Positions 1 to 6,585 of a stretch of 10,415 nt of DNA are shown piece by piece. Source of the DNA: Anaerolineales bacterium (lineage in GTDB: Bacteria; Chloroflexota; Anaerolineae; Anaerolineales; E44-bin32). Made by a program: the position numbers and the translations under genes. The stretch covers positions 1 through 10,415 of the forward strand of contig DAOUTT010000043.1 of the NCBI GenBank assembly GCA_030668545.1, in the 5' to 3' direction. Each line of letters starts with the position of its first letter. The first letter of the stretch is position 1. Below the pieces are notes generated by a model that saw only the letters and a program-made list of their open reading frames with translations, was not told where the DNA came from and ran no database searches.

Positions 1-713
1 CCCACCTGGTCGGCAGCGTCTTCTAGCGGTACAGGAAGGAACTCTATTTCATGCTGCTCCATATCATGATCTTCCCCACAAATGCTGCCGACCTCAGCGT
101 GACCATATTTTACCTTTCCACCAGCTTGTGCAATCGCTTGCATTGCTTCACATCTTAACCTCTCCCACTTTGAAAATGGAGAAGACTCCTCGTAGCCCTC
201 TTGAGACATGCTGGGATACCGGTGCTGTCTATCAGAGAAAACATAATATTCTAGCTCGCCCATAGCCTCGAGATTTAATCCAGTGCTGCTTTTAAAGGCC
301 TTATGAGCCTTTCTAGTAATATTTTCCGGAGAACTTGGTAACCTGGATCCATCACTTGTGTAGTAGGAGCAAAGTATATCTATTGCAGGAATAGAAGAGA
401 ACGGATTTAAATAGGCAGTCTTATAACGGGGGATGACATATAGATCACTTGATGTCGAATCGATATAGGAGAATAAACTGGAGCCATCCACCCTTTCCCC
501 TGCTGATAGCAACTGATCCAGATGAGCTTTACTGTTAATGATGAAATTAATGGTTTTTAACCTTCCATCTCCCCCGACGAATCGGAAATTAACCATCCTG
601 ATTTCATTCCCCTCTATATACTTGACCAGGTCTCCTTTTGTAAATTCCTCCGGTTTTTTTTCCAGATACTGAGCTATTTTGTTAGGACTCATTGGTATTC
701 GTGGGTCTTTCAC
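1..713 (-). CDS. Glutamine synthetase family protein, N-terminal part (runs off left edge)
   Basis: I translated the minus strand from 713 to the edge and found an open frame of about 237 residues with no stop. It matches the glutamine synthetase fold: a beta-grasp N-terminal domain (about residues 25-105) with VDGSS at 75-79 and SDLYVIP at 89-95, then the start of the catalytic domain with GELEYYVF at 152-159 (its two Glu are expected metal ligands) and HAEVG (205-209) followed by EQHEIEF (219-225). Between HAEVG and EQHEIEF lie about nine extra residues compared with classical GlnA, as in divergent glutamine-synthetase-like paralogues. The start is taken as GTG 711-713 because AGAGGTGA (717-724) sits just upstream; ATG at 690-692 has no ribosome binding site. 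The family ligates ammonia or an amine to the gamma-carboxyl of glutamate using ATP. Whether this member is a true GlnA or a gamma-glutamyl-amide ligase cannot be decided from the N-terminal half. Confidence 0.85.
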   Translation of the reverse strand, partial: MKDPRIPMSPNKIAQYLEKKPEEFTKGDLVKYIEGNEIRMVNFRFVGGDGRLKTINFIINSKAHLDQLLSAGERVDGSSLFSYIDSTSSDLYVIPRYKTAYLNPFSSIPAIDILCSYYTSDGSRLPSSPENITRKAHKAFKSSTGLNLEAMGELEYYVFSDRQHRYPSMSQEGYEESSPFSKWERLRCEAMQAIAQAGGKVKYGHAEVGSICGEDHDMEQHEIEFLPVPLEDAADQV

Positions 714-740
714 AATTCACCTCTTGTCCTTACAATGCCT

Positions 741-785
741 ATTAAACGCCTATACTCTCGCCCAACAATGAGCTGAGCGTTTAAT
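741..785. repeat. Perfect 9-bp inverted repeat upstream of the glutamine synthetase gene
   Basis: ATTAAACGC at 741-749 is mirrored by GCGTTTAAT at 777-785 with a 27-base spacer. It lies 28 bases upstream of the GTG start of the glutamine-synthetase-like gene. It could be a regulator half-site pair or an RNA stem in the leader. No T-run follows on either strand, so it is not an obvious terminator. The rest of 714-966 holds only short imperfect inverted repeats (for example CTACA 803-807 with TGTAG 814-818) and no gene. Confidence 0.4.
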
Positions 786-966
786 ATGCAATATGGAGCA
801 TCCTACACAGTGATGTAGATAGGTTGGTCGTTGCTCTTTTCCGAACATAGGTAATAACCAACTAGTCTATGCAGTGTCCATAAGGCTGCAGATATTAGAT
901 AGCTGCTGTTGTCTCAATACTGCATGACTTATATTTTGAGATTTTACCTGCCTTACTCACACATCT

Positions 967-2418
967 TCACTGATGTGCATCAGCTCGCTCTGCAAGCACA
1001 TCCGCAATTACCGCTTCTACTTCACCCTGCAAGGGTAGCAATTCATGCTTCTCGAGAACCTCCCGTGCAACATCATTGGCTCTCACAAACATATCCTTTG
1101 AACCAGCCTCCACCCAGGAATGATAAAGCTTCCTGTCGATAACCTTCGGAGTCCACTGCGCCCATTTCCAATTCTCCAACGTGTGGTTATCCGCCAAAAA
1201 GCCGCCGCCTGGTCTGACACGGGCAATAGCATCAAGCGCCAATGTCTTGTCATTGATGGCAATCCCATTCACTAGGAAACGCGTCATCCGAATAATTTCG
1301 TCGGCAATAACCAACATCTCGGCAGAAGAAGTAGAACCAAATTCTAGGTAACCTACATCGTGGACGAGAGTACATCGTGAAAGAAAAGCGCTCATGATGG
1401 AGAAGGTTGCTTCAAGGCCTGCCTGGGCATCCACAAGTTTGCTATCTGAAGCCCCGCCGAAACCCCATGAAGGAAGATTATAGAAACGGGCTAAATCGGT
1501 CCAAGCCGCCATACCCAGGCTCCACTCAGGAGAACCATAACTTACGATGGCCGTCTTCATATCCATCGCTGCAGTGTTCATTCCATAGAGGAAAGGTGTC
1601 CCACGACGGGTCAATTGAGACATAATCAACCCGACCAAACACTCCGCATTTCCTAGCGCCACCGCGCCAGCCAACGAGATCGGACCGCCCCCTCCCGTAT
1701 TTGGTGAAGGCGGGTAGCAAGCCGGAATTCCTTTCTCAGCGCAGAATATGATCTTTTGAAGAGATTCCTCTGGGATGAGCAGCGGCGAGATCGGTTCAGC
1801 ATAATGCAGGAAGAAAGGTTTCTCTCGCAATGCATCCTCCCCGCCGGCCACAGCCACCGCGATTCGGTAGATATCTTCCATATCTTTCCGATCCTTGGTG
1901 ACGTAAACATTAGGCTTGACAGAGCCGCGTATCATCCTGATGAACGCGTGAACATAAAGATCGTCCGGCGGCACGTCTGAGGGATTACCCATCGACATAA
2001 CGAAATCGATATTGTCCAAGCCATCACATAGGCGGGCCAAATTCTCCACATCCTGCGTAGTAGTTCGACGCCGTTCACCAGTCATTAGATCAAAAGTGAA
2101 GTTTGTATCCGAGCCGGAACCGAAAAACACGTTGCCCAATTCCAAGGGCATAGCCAAGTTGCCCAAGCGGTCATATATGGGTATGAGCGAGGGGGCGCTT
2201 GATAGAGCCTCGTCGACAAGCTTTTCCGGAATCTTTAGGCGTCCATCGGACTCCCGGGCGCCAGCCTCAAGCAGCAACTCACGCCCCTGCGGATCCTGCA
2301 TCTCCACACCAGTTTCTTCCAAGATTTCCAGGGTAGCTTTATGTATTGCCTTTACTCCCTCCTCGGAAAGAACACTAATATGCGGCTGAAGTGGTTGTAC
2401 ATTAAATCGCTGGGTCAC
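967..2418 (-). CDS. MttB-superfamily corrinoid methyltransferase, non-pyrrolysine (paralogue 2)
   Basis: A 483-residue protein of the trimethylamine methyltransferase (MttB, COG5598) superfamily. Such enzymes transfer a methyl group from a quaternary or tertiary amine to the Co(I) of a partner corrinoid protein in the cytoplasm. The N-terminal helical lead with LEILEETGVEMQDP, the central GGGGPISLAGA, ASDSKLVDAQAG and the C-terminal GIAINDKTLALDAI ... VRPGGGFLADNHTL segments follow the family pattern, and the length is full. The frame has no in-frame TAG, so it resembles MtgB-type glycine betaine enzymes rather than the pyrrolysine MttB. The start is GTG 2416-2418, supported by GGAGG at 2427-2431, 8 bases upstream; the nearby ATG at 2421-2423 is out of frame and meets a stop at once. 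It lies 37 bases behind the other paralogue and is the last gene of the apparent operon. The substrate is not readable from sequence: glycine betaine, dimethylglycine, proline betaine and carnitine are all possible. Confidence 0.9.
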   Translation of the reverse strand: MTQRFNVQPLQPHISVLSEEGVKAIHKATLEILEETGVEMQDPQGRELLLEAGARESDGRLKIPEKLVDEALSSAPSLIPIYDRLGNLAMPLELGNVFFGSGSDTNFTFDLMTGERRRTTTQDVENLARLCDGLDNIDFVMSMGNPSDVPPDDLYVHAFIRMIRGSVKPNVYVTKDRKDMEDIYRIAVAVAGGEDALREKPFFLHYAEPISPLLIPEESLQKIIFCAEKGIPACYPPSPNTGGGGPISLAGAVALGNAECLVGLIMSQLTRRGTPFLYGMNTAAMDMKTAIVSYGSPEWSLGMAAWTDLARFYNLPSWGFGGASDSKLVDAQAGLEATFSIMSAFLSRCTLVHDVGYLEFGSTSSAEMLVIADEIIRMTRFLVNGIAINDKTLALDAIARVRPGGGFLADNHTLENWKWAQWTPKVIDRKLYHSWVEAGSKDMFVRANDVAREVLEKHELLPLQGEVEAVIADVLAERADAHQ

Positions 2419-2455
2419 AACATTAACCTCCGTGTTATTCAGGCTTTGTATTTAT

Positions 2456-3958
2456 TTACAGCACCAATATTGAAGCAAAGCTTCCACGGATTCCTTCCTC
2501 TGAAGCCTTATCCAGTGGTTTAGGTTTATGCTCTATTAAAATCCGGCGGGCGATTTCCTTCGCTCGATACCAGGTATCATGAGAGCCATCCTGCTCCCAC
2601 AATTCGCGTTCCTGTCGGTCGAAAACTGTTGAAGGATAAAAGTGCTCCGTACGCATATGGCGAAGCGTATGTTCATCCATCAAGTAATGACCACCCGGTC
2701 CAACACGGTTGATTGCGTCCAACGCCAACGTCTCATCATTAATTTCAATACCGCGCACAGCATGCATTGCCATTCCGAGCATGATGTTGTCAATTACAAA
2801 CTGCTCGTATGCAATGGTTGACATATCCTCCAGCATTCCAGCTGCATGGTGGATGAAATTAGCTCCTGCCAAGGCGACTTGAAACACCGACTGCGTTTTC
2901 TCGATTCCTGCCTGAATATCGGGAATTTTCGCATCCGTCATTCCTGCGCTGTTATAAATAGGCACTTGGTAGAAGTGAGCCATTTGGGTGATAGCGGCAT
3001 TACACAAACCCAGCTCGGTTGAGCCGCCAAGGTACTTGCCGCTGCGCATATCTGCCGTAGCGGGAATTGGCCCGATCAAAACCGGGCAGCCGGGCTCGAC
3101 CAATTGCGTTAGCGTTAATCCGGCTAATTGTTCGGCGTTCAACTGAGCCAGCATACCGGCCATCGTGACAGGTGCAGTTGAGCCTGCCATCGGAGCTGCA
3201 GAAAGCACAACGGGCATACGCTGCCGACAAATCTCGATTAACATCCTGGTTACATTCGTGTCAAATTTTAACGGGCTGATCATCCAACTGGTAATAAACG
3301 AAACAACCGGTCGCTCTCGTAGACGCTTACCACCCCCCATGATATGTTCGCCCATCTTAATTACGTCGCGGATTCCCTGAATGGTATAAACACCCGCTTG
3401 CACGTGCTTGGTGGTGTTCGCCAAAGCAGCGTAATACTTATTTACCTCCACAGTTTCCTTGGGCAGATCGGTTGGGTAGACTGGAATCAGATAGAAATGA
3501 ATGTTTTCAAGAGCATCCACGATGCGAGCCGCATTAACCACATCTTGGAGTACCGCTCGTCGAATCTTGCCTGTCTCTAGATCCAATACCTGCAGCGCCG
3601 CGCCACCAGTGCCGATATAAACCCGCGCGCCTTCGAGAATCAAGTCATTCTCTTCTTCTCGGCCCGCGAGCACCACGCGTGAGGGCGCTTTAGCTATGGA
3701 GTCCTCAACCAGGGATGACGACAACCGGACTCTCGTGCCCTCTATTTCCGCGCCGGCATCTTCAAACAGGCGCAACGTCTCCGGATCCTCCACCTGAATA
3801 CCGGTGCGATCCAGAATAGCCAGCGAAGCTTCGTGGATTCGCTTCACATCTTCGTCGGTCAGTGGTTTGTACTGTCCGCCAATCAAGCCCTTTCCGGGAC
3901 CTGGTTGTCCTTTTCGTTCACCTGAGAGTCTCATTAATACATATTCCTTAATACTCAT
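2456..3958 (-). CDS. MttB-superfamily corrinoid methyltransferase, non-pyrrolysine (paralogue 1)
   Basis: A 500-residue MttB-superfamily protein, homologous over its full length to the neighbouring 483-residue protein but only about 30% identical by eye. Family features include YKPLTDEDVKRIHEASLAIL (31-50), GMTDAKIPDIQAGIEK, the AGANFIHHAAGMLEDM segment, GIEINDETLALDAI and VGPGGHYLMDEHTL. No in-frame amber codon is present, so no pyrrolysine is used. Expected role: demethylation of an imported quaternary amine, loading the methyl group on the corrinoid protein encoded at 4749-5396. Start choice is uncertain. ATG 3956-3958 gives the longest frame but lacks a ribosome binding site and lies directly behind a hairpin (3963-3978). 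In-frame ATG 3932-3934 (residue 9) has TAAGGA suitably placed upstream and may be the true start, giving 492 residues. Conserved sequence begins near residue 30, so both starts keep the whole domain. It is more like the MtgB/MttB core than paralogue 2 in its AGAN...GMLE segment, but the substrate stays open. Confidence 0.9.
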   Translation of the reverse strand: MSIKEYVLMRLSGERKGQPGPGKGLIGGQYKPLTDEDVKRIHEASLAILDRTGIQVEDPETLRLFEDAGAEIEGTRVRLSSSLVEDSIAKAPSRVVLAGREEENDLILEGARVYIGTGGAALQVLDLETGKIRRAVLQDVVNAARIVDALENIHFYLIPVYPTDLPKETVEVNKYYAALANTTKHVQAGVYTIQGIRDVIKMGEHIMGGGKRLRERPVVSFITSWMISPLKFDTNVTRMLIEICRQRMPVVLSAAPMAGSTAPVTMAGMLAQLNAEQLAGLTLTQLVEPGCPVLIGPIPATADMRSGKYLGGSTELGLCNAAITQMAHFYQVPIYNSAGMTDAKIPDIQAGIEKTQSVFQVALAGANFIHHAAGMLEDMSTIAYEQFVIDNIMLGMAMHAVRGIEINDETLALDAINRVGPGGHYLMDEHTLRHMRTEHFYPSTVFDRQERELWEQDGSHDTWYRAKEIARRILIEHKPKPLDKASEEGIRGSFASILVL

Positions 3959-3962
3959 TTAT

Positions 3963-3978
3963 TTGGCTTTGAAGCCAA
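3963..3978. repeat. Short perfect inverted repeat just upstream of an MttB-like gene
   Basis: TTGGCTT (3963-3969) and AAGCCAA (3972-3978) form a perfect 7-bp inverted repeat with a 2-base centre. It begins 4 bases before the ATG at 3958, in the 38-base gap after the cysteine-rich gene. In the minus-strand transcript it would fold beside the start codon. No T-run follows it, so a terminator is unlikely. A role in translation control or mRNA processing is only inference. Confidence 0.4.
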
Positions 3979-3996
3979 CATATAATCCTGCACAAA

Positions 3997-4467
3997 CTAC
4001 TCTTCGAATTCCACATTGAACTCACATACTTCATCACCAAATCCTATAGCCTTGACAATCTCCACATTGACAGATCCGGTGCAGACCGTAGAGAAAAGGT
4101 GTTCCATCAACCCTGCTGAACATAAGCAATGGACTGGGTTGACCCTGGCAAGCCCAGCCTTAACGAGAGTACAACCACATTCCTCAATCCTCAGAGACGC
4201 TCTATTGCCTCGTTTCTCCCAAAGACTGTCAAGACCATGGATTAATAACCGTCGTTGATTTGTAGATTCAAGAAGCTCGTCAACATTTGCGGGTCGTCGG
4301 CCCAATATTTCAGTGCAATCATCCAGGATATGCTGAGCGCATTTCCGACCAGCAGCTTTCATCACTTTCTTGGTCAGAGCTGCATCCCCATGAGCATCTA
4401 AGGCATTTTCTATTGCTCCAATCCAGGAAACGTTTATCCGTTTAATAGCATCTTCCGATACTTCCAT
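3997..4467 (-). CDS. Small cysteine-rich protein of unknown function in the methyltransferase operon
   Basis: A soluble protein of 156 residues, with no signal peptide or membrane segment. The first 90 residues are mainly helical and charged. The C-terminal half carries a cysteine cluster: CGC at 97-99, CLCS at 114-117, then C129 and C148, with the pattern CxC ... HCLCSAGLMEHLF ... VEIVKAIGFGDEVCEF. This resembles the C-terminal region of the L-2-amino-thiazoline-4-carboxylic acid hydrolase-like and V4R-like small domains, which often bind metal or a cofactor, but the match is from memory and weak. The start is ATG 4465-4467, because AAAGGG (4473-4478) lies 5 bases upstream; a GTG at 4471-4473 overlaps that site and is a poor start. 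It is transcribed with, and placed between, the corrinoid protein gene and the first MttB-like gene, 38 bases before the latter. That suggests a helper in corrinoid methyl transfer or its redox upkeep. That role is inference. Confidence 0.75.
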   Translation of the reverse strand: MEVSEDAIKRINVSWIGAIENALDAHGDAALTKKVMKAAGRKCAQHILDDCTEILGRRPANVDELLESTNQRRLLIHGLDSLWEKRGNRASLRIEECGCTLVKAGLARVNPVHCLCSAGLMEHLFSTVCTGSVNVEIVKAIGFGDEVCEFNVEFEE

Positions 4468-4534
4468 TTTCACCCTTTAACTCGGATGATGTCGTTCGCT
4501 CTGTGTTCTCCATGCCGGTCAGGCGCAGTCTATA

Positions 4535-4621
4535 TCAAAGGGCATGAGAGGCTTTCTGCACCATCACTTCGATCTCTTCCCATCCGGATTTGTAGAGTTG
4601 TGTAATGGTTTTCTGCGACAT
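4535..4621 (-). other. Gap between corrinoid and cysteine-rich genes, with a possible 28-codon ORF
   Basis: The 281-base gap 4468-4748 holds no standard gene. On the minus strand an ATG at 4619-4621 opens 28 codons ending in TGA (4535-4537), translating to MSQKTITQLYKSGWEEIEVM and eight more residues including VQKA. There is no convincing ribosome binding site. Its LY...EE...VQKA pattern loosely recalls the N-terminus of the corrinoid protein next door (LYEGDDESVCTLVQKA), so it may be a remnant of a duplicated corrinoid gene, or chance. I see no clear terminator in this gap. Confidence 0.2.
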
Positions 4622-4748
4622 GGATTCGGATTAAACCTTACACAGGGAAACAACCTATAAGTTTGGAACAATAGCTGCTCAGATAATTAATAAGCCTGCT
4701 TGTTTTATCCTCTCTAGACTCATCACTGTCAATGCTAGCTAATGGAAC

Positions 4749-5396
4749 TCAACCATCTTTTTGTTTCACAAGGGAACGGGCAAGCTCAACTGCTGAACCC
4801 GCATCGGGTGCATAGCCGTCAGCACCGATTTCATCTGCGTATTCCTTCGTAACAGGAGCGCCACCAACGATCACCCTAACTTCTTCCCGCACGCCGGCAT
4901 TTTCTAAAGCATCGATTGTATGCTTCATGTTTTGCATCGTAGTTGTCAGCATAGCGGACATACCAACTATGTCTGGGTGTTCCGTTTTTATCGCATCAAC
5001 AAATTTCTCTGGAGGAAGGTCAATACCAATATCAATGACCTCAAAACCACCCCCCTCTAGCATCATGCCCACCAGGTTCTTGCCAATGTCGTGTAGATCA
5101 CCTTGAACGGTGCCGATGACAATTTTATTGGAAGATGCCAAATCACTTTGTGAGAGTAATGGTCGTAAAATATCCATTCCGGCATGCATTGCTCGGGCCG
5201 AGATGAGGACTTCGGGCACGAATAGATCGCCAGCCCTGAAATCGACGCCCACCTGATCCATGCCTGCAAGGAGTCCATTCCTTAATACCTGACCCGGTTT
5301 AATGCCTTCATTCAAAGCCTTTTGTACCAGCGTACAAACCGATTCGTCGTCACCCTCATAAAGTACACCTGCAATTTGTTCAAGTACGCCGCTCAT
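4749..5396 (-). CDS. Corrinoid (cobalamin-binding) methyl-carrier protein, MtgC/MttC type
   Basis: A 215-residue protein of the methyltransferase corrinoid-protein family (MtaC/MtbC/MttC/MtgC), at normal full length. Residues 1-85 form the helical cap domain (LYEGDDESVCTLVQKALNEG, then VPEVLISARAMHAGM). Residues 90-212 form the Rossmann-like B12 domain with the base-off signature GDLHDIG (99-105): His102 is the expected lower cobalt ligand. Further B12 contacts are S147/L150 in GMSAML, GG at 178-179 and GADGYAPDA (191-199). It shuttles the methyl group between the MttB-like enzyme and the pterin methyltransferase. The ATG at 5394-5396 follows an AAAGGAAA ribosome binding site. It lies 86 bases downstream of the pterin methyltransferase gene, in the same direction. 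The partner MttB-like enzyme is presumably encoded at 2456-3958 or 967-2418; a single carrier serving both is the simplest reading. Confidence 0.95.
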   Translation of the reverse strand: MSGVLEQIAGVLYEGDDESVCTLVQKALNEGIKPGQVLRNGLLAGMDQVGVDFRAGDLFVPEVLISARAMHAGMDILRPLLSQSDLASSNKIVIGTVQGDLHDIGKNLVGMMLEGGGFEVIDIGIDLPPEKFVDAIKTEHPDIVGMSAMLTTTMQNMKHTIDALENAGVREEVRVIVGGAPVTKEYADEIGADGYAPDAGSAVELARSLVKQKDG

Positions 5397-5447
5397 TTGT
5401 TTGATTTCCTTTCTTGAGGAAAGATGATTGTCCTAAATCAATATAGG

Positions 5448-5470
5448 CCATGATCCATCATGGAGGATCA
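5448..5470. repeat. Overlapping palindromes in the pterin methyltransferase / corrinoid gene gap
   Basis: CCATGAT (5448-5454) and ATCATGG (5457-5463) form a palindrome with a 2-base centre. Overlapping it, TGATCC (5451-5456) pairs with GGATCA (5465-5470) around an 8-base loop. The two folds exclude each other. The element sits 51 bases upstream of the corrinoid protein start and might be an operator or mRNA-processing stem. Functional meaning is inferred and weak. Confidence 0.35.
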
Positions 5471-5482
5471 CGATCTGCCCAA

Positions 5483-6334
5483 TTATTTCCCTTCTCGTTG
5501 TTTTTCACGATAGCCCTTGATGTAATTTTGAGCGTATTCATCGCGGCCCAGCAATACATCAACTGCCAATATGGCTTGCCTGACTCGAGCTACGTTAACA
5601 ATTGGGGCATTAACACCTTCTCGAATAGCCAACGCCAGATATGCTGCGTTGAGAATCTCACGGTCCGGCATACCGAACGAGGCATTACTGGCCCCCAATG
5701 TCATATTTACACCCAGTTCGGTTCTGACTTTTCTAATCGCATCCAGTGTTGCGAGACCAGCTTCGTGGTCTGCACTGACAGTCATCGCCAGACAATCAAT
5801 CAGAACATCTTCTTGCGGGATACCTATTTCCTGAGCTCGCTTCAGTATCTTGGCGGCAATGTCCATTCTCTTCTGCGGCTCGCCGGGAATACCGCCCTCG
5901 TCCATACACAAACCAATGACCGCCGCCTTATAGCGGGCGACAAGTGGCAGCACCCTGCTTAATATCTCCTCTTTGCCGTTAACAGAGTTAACCAGTGCTT
6001 TCCCCCTGCAGACCTTCAATGCGGCTTCTAGGGCGACAGGATCCGCAGTATCGATGCTTATAGGAACATCAACCACTTCTTGAACCATCTCCACCGCGCG
6101 GGGCAGCATGGTCACCTGGTCCACGCCTATGGCTCCTACATTTACATCTATAACGTCAGCTCCACTATCAACTTGAGTCAGCGCCTCTTGTTTTACGATC
6201 TCGATATTGCCTGCAGCCAACTCCGCTGCAAGCCGCTTACGCCCCGTTGGATTGATCCGCTCCCCAATCAGTACAGTTCTATGATGAGGGGCAATGCGCA
6301 CAATCGCCTTCGTGCCTTCAAGAATTGTTTCCAT
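5483..6334 (-). CDS. Methyltetrahydrofolate:corrinoid methyltransferase, MtgA/AcsE type
   Basis: A 283-residue pterin-binding-domain protein (DHPS-like TIM barrel) of the usual length for MtgA, AcsE and MtvA relatives. Visible motifs: IGERINPTGRKR (23-34), DVNVG (63-67), SIDT (93-96), VNSVNG (115-120), Asp180 in the LIDC strand, and GASNASFGMP (214-223). Asn217 in the last corresponds to the AcsE asparagine that contacts N5 of the folate. In clusters with MttB-like enzymes this protein takes the methyl group from methyl-Co(III) corrinoid protein and forms 5-methyltetrahydrofolate, the reverse of AcsE's physiological direction. The ATG start at 6332-6334 has only a weak upstream GGA. It follows the transporter genes after a 251-base gap containing a long stem-loop, and precedes the corrinoid gene. 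It could instead act on another corrinoid partner, but the adjacent carrier and MttB-like genes make the betaine pathway most likely. Confidence 0.92.
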   Translation of the reverse strand: METILEGTKAIVRIAPHHRTVLIGERINPTGRKRLAAELAAGNIEIVKQEALTQVDSGADVIDVNVGAIGVDQVTMLPRAVEMVQEVVDVPISIDTADPVALEAALKVCRGKALVNSVNGKEEILSRVLPLVARYKAAVIGLCMDEGGIPGEPQKRMDIAAKILKRAQEIGIPQEDVLIDCLAMTVSADHEAGLATLDAIRKVRTELGVNMTLGASNASFGMPDREILNAAYLALAIREGVNAPIVNVARVRQAILAVDVLLGRDEYAQNYIKGYREKQREGK

Positions 6335-6401
6335 ATAATTCCAATCCCATTGTCAACTTTGGTAGTGAAATCCATGAGCCAACCATAGATAGCGCGGCTC
6401 G

Positions 6402-6412
6402 GGTACAGTACC
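6402..6412. repeat. Short palindrome upstream of the pterin methyltransferase gene
   Basis: GGTACAGTACC is a 5+1+5 perfect palindrome 68 bases upstream of the ATG at 6334. It could be an operator half or chance. I see no well-spaced -35/-10 pair next to it; a perfect TTGACA nearer the start codon has no correctly spaced -10. Confidence 0.2.
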
Positions 6413-6493
6413 TGCTGCCTGGACTGGAGACTGCTCACAATATCTCGATGGAGTGAATTCTCCGCCTATATTGATCATTCCAGAACGACTCTA

Positions 6494-6536
6494 ATGTGGA
6501 GAGAAAGCTGGGCTGGAGCCAGCTCTCTCTTCACAT
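6494..6536. terminator. Long stem-loop between the binding-protein gene and the pterin methyltransferase gene
   Basis: Arms 6494-6511 and 6519-6536 are 18 bases each and complementary at 16 positions, with a 7-base loop (6512-6518). One of the two mismatches becomes a G-U wobble in RNA. It starts 50 bases after the stop codon of the substrate-binding protein. No U-run follows on the minus strand (the next bases read TAGAGTCG), so it is not a standard intrinsic terminator. A stem that stabilises the 3' end of the transporter mRNA, or a partial attenuator separating transporter and enzyme expression, is the likelier use. A smaller GC-rich inverted repeat (CCGGG / CCCGG, about 6549-6572) lies between it and the stop codon. 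Confidence 0.45.
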
Positions 6537-6585
6537 GTATGGTTATCCCGGGCAAACTGATGTATTCCCCGGTATTAAAGTATCT

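Noticed and set aside
870..941. Terminator for the methyltransferase operon
   Set aside because: Only short or bulged stems are present (TCTCAA 912-917 with TTGAGA 936-941; TGCAG/CTGCA arms), with no U-run on the minus strand.
2012..2389. 125-codon open frame on the plus strand
   Set aside because: Antisense to the N-terminal part of an MttB-like gene, composition rich in Ser/Arg, no ribosome binding site or family motif.
967..3958. Pyrrolysine-containing MttB
   Set aside because: Both MttB-like frames run full length without an in-frame TAG and end in TGA or TAA, so no amber read-through is needed.
5450..5962. 170-codon open frame on the plus strand
   Set aside because: Antisense to the pterin methyltransferase, whose motifs are clear; the translation has no recognisable domain.
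6335..6360. Promoter with perfect TTGACA on the minus strand near 6350
   Set aside because: The nearest TATA-like element is only about 13 bases away and overlaps the start codon, so it cannot drive this gene.
6335..6480. Riboswitch (glycine or cobalamin type) upstream of the pterin methyltransferase gene
   Set aside because: I looked for glycine aptamer-like and B12-box-like conserved cores on the minus strand and saw none; only short palindromes are present.
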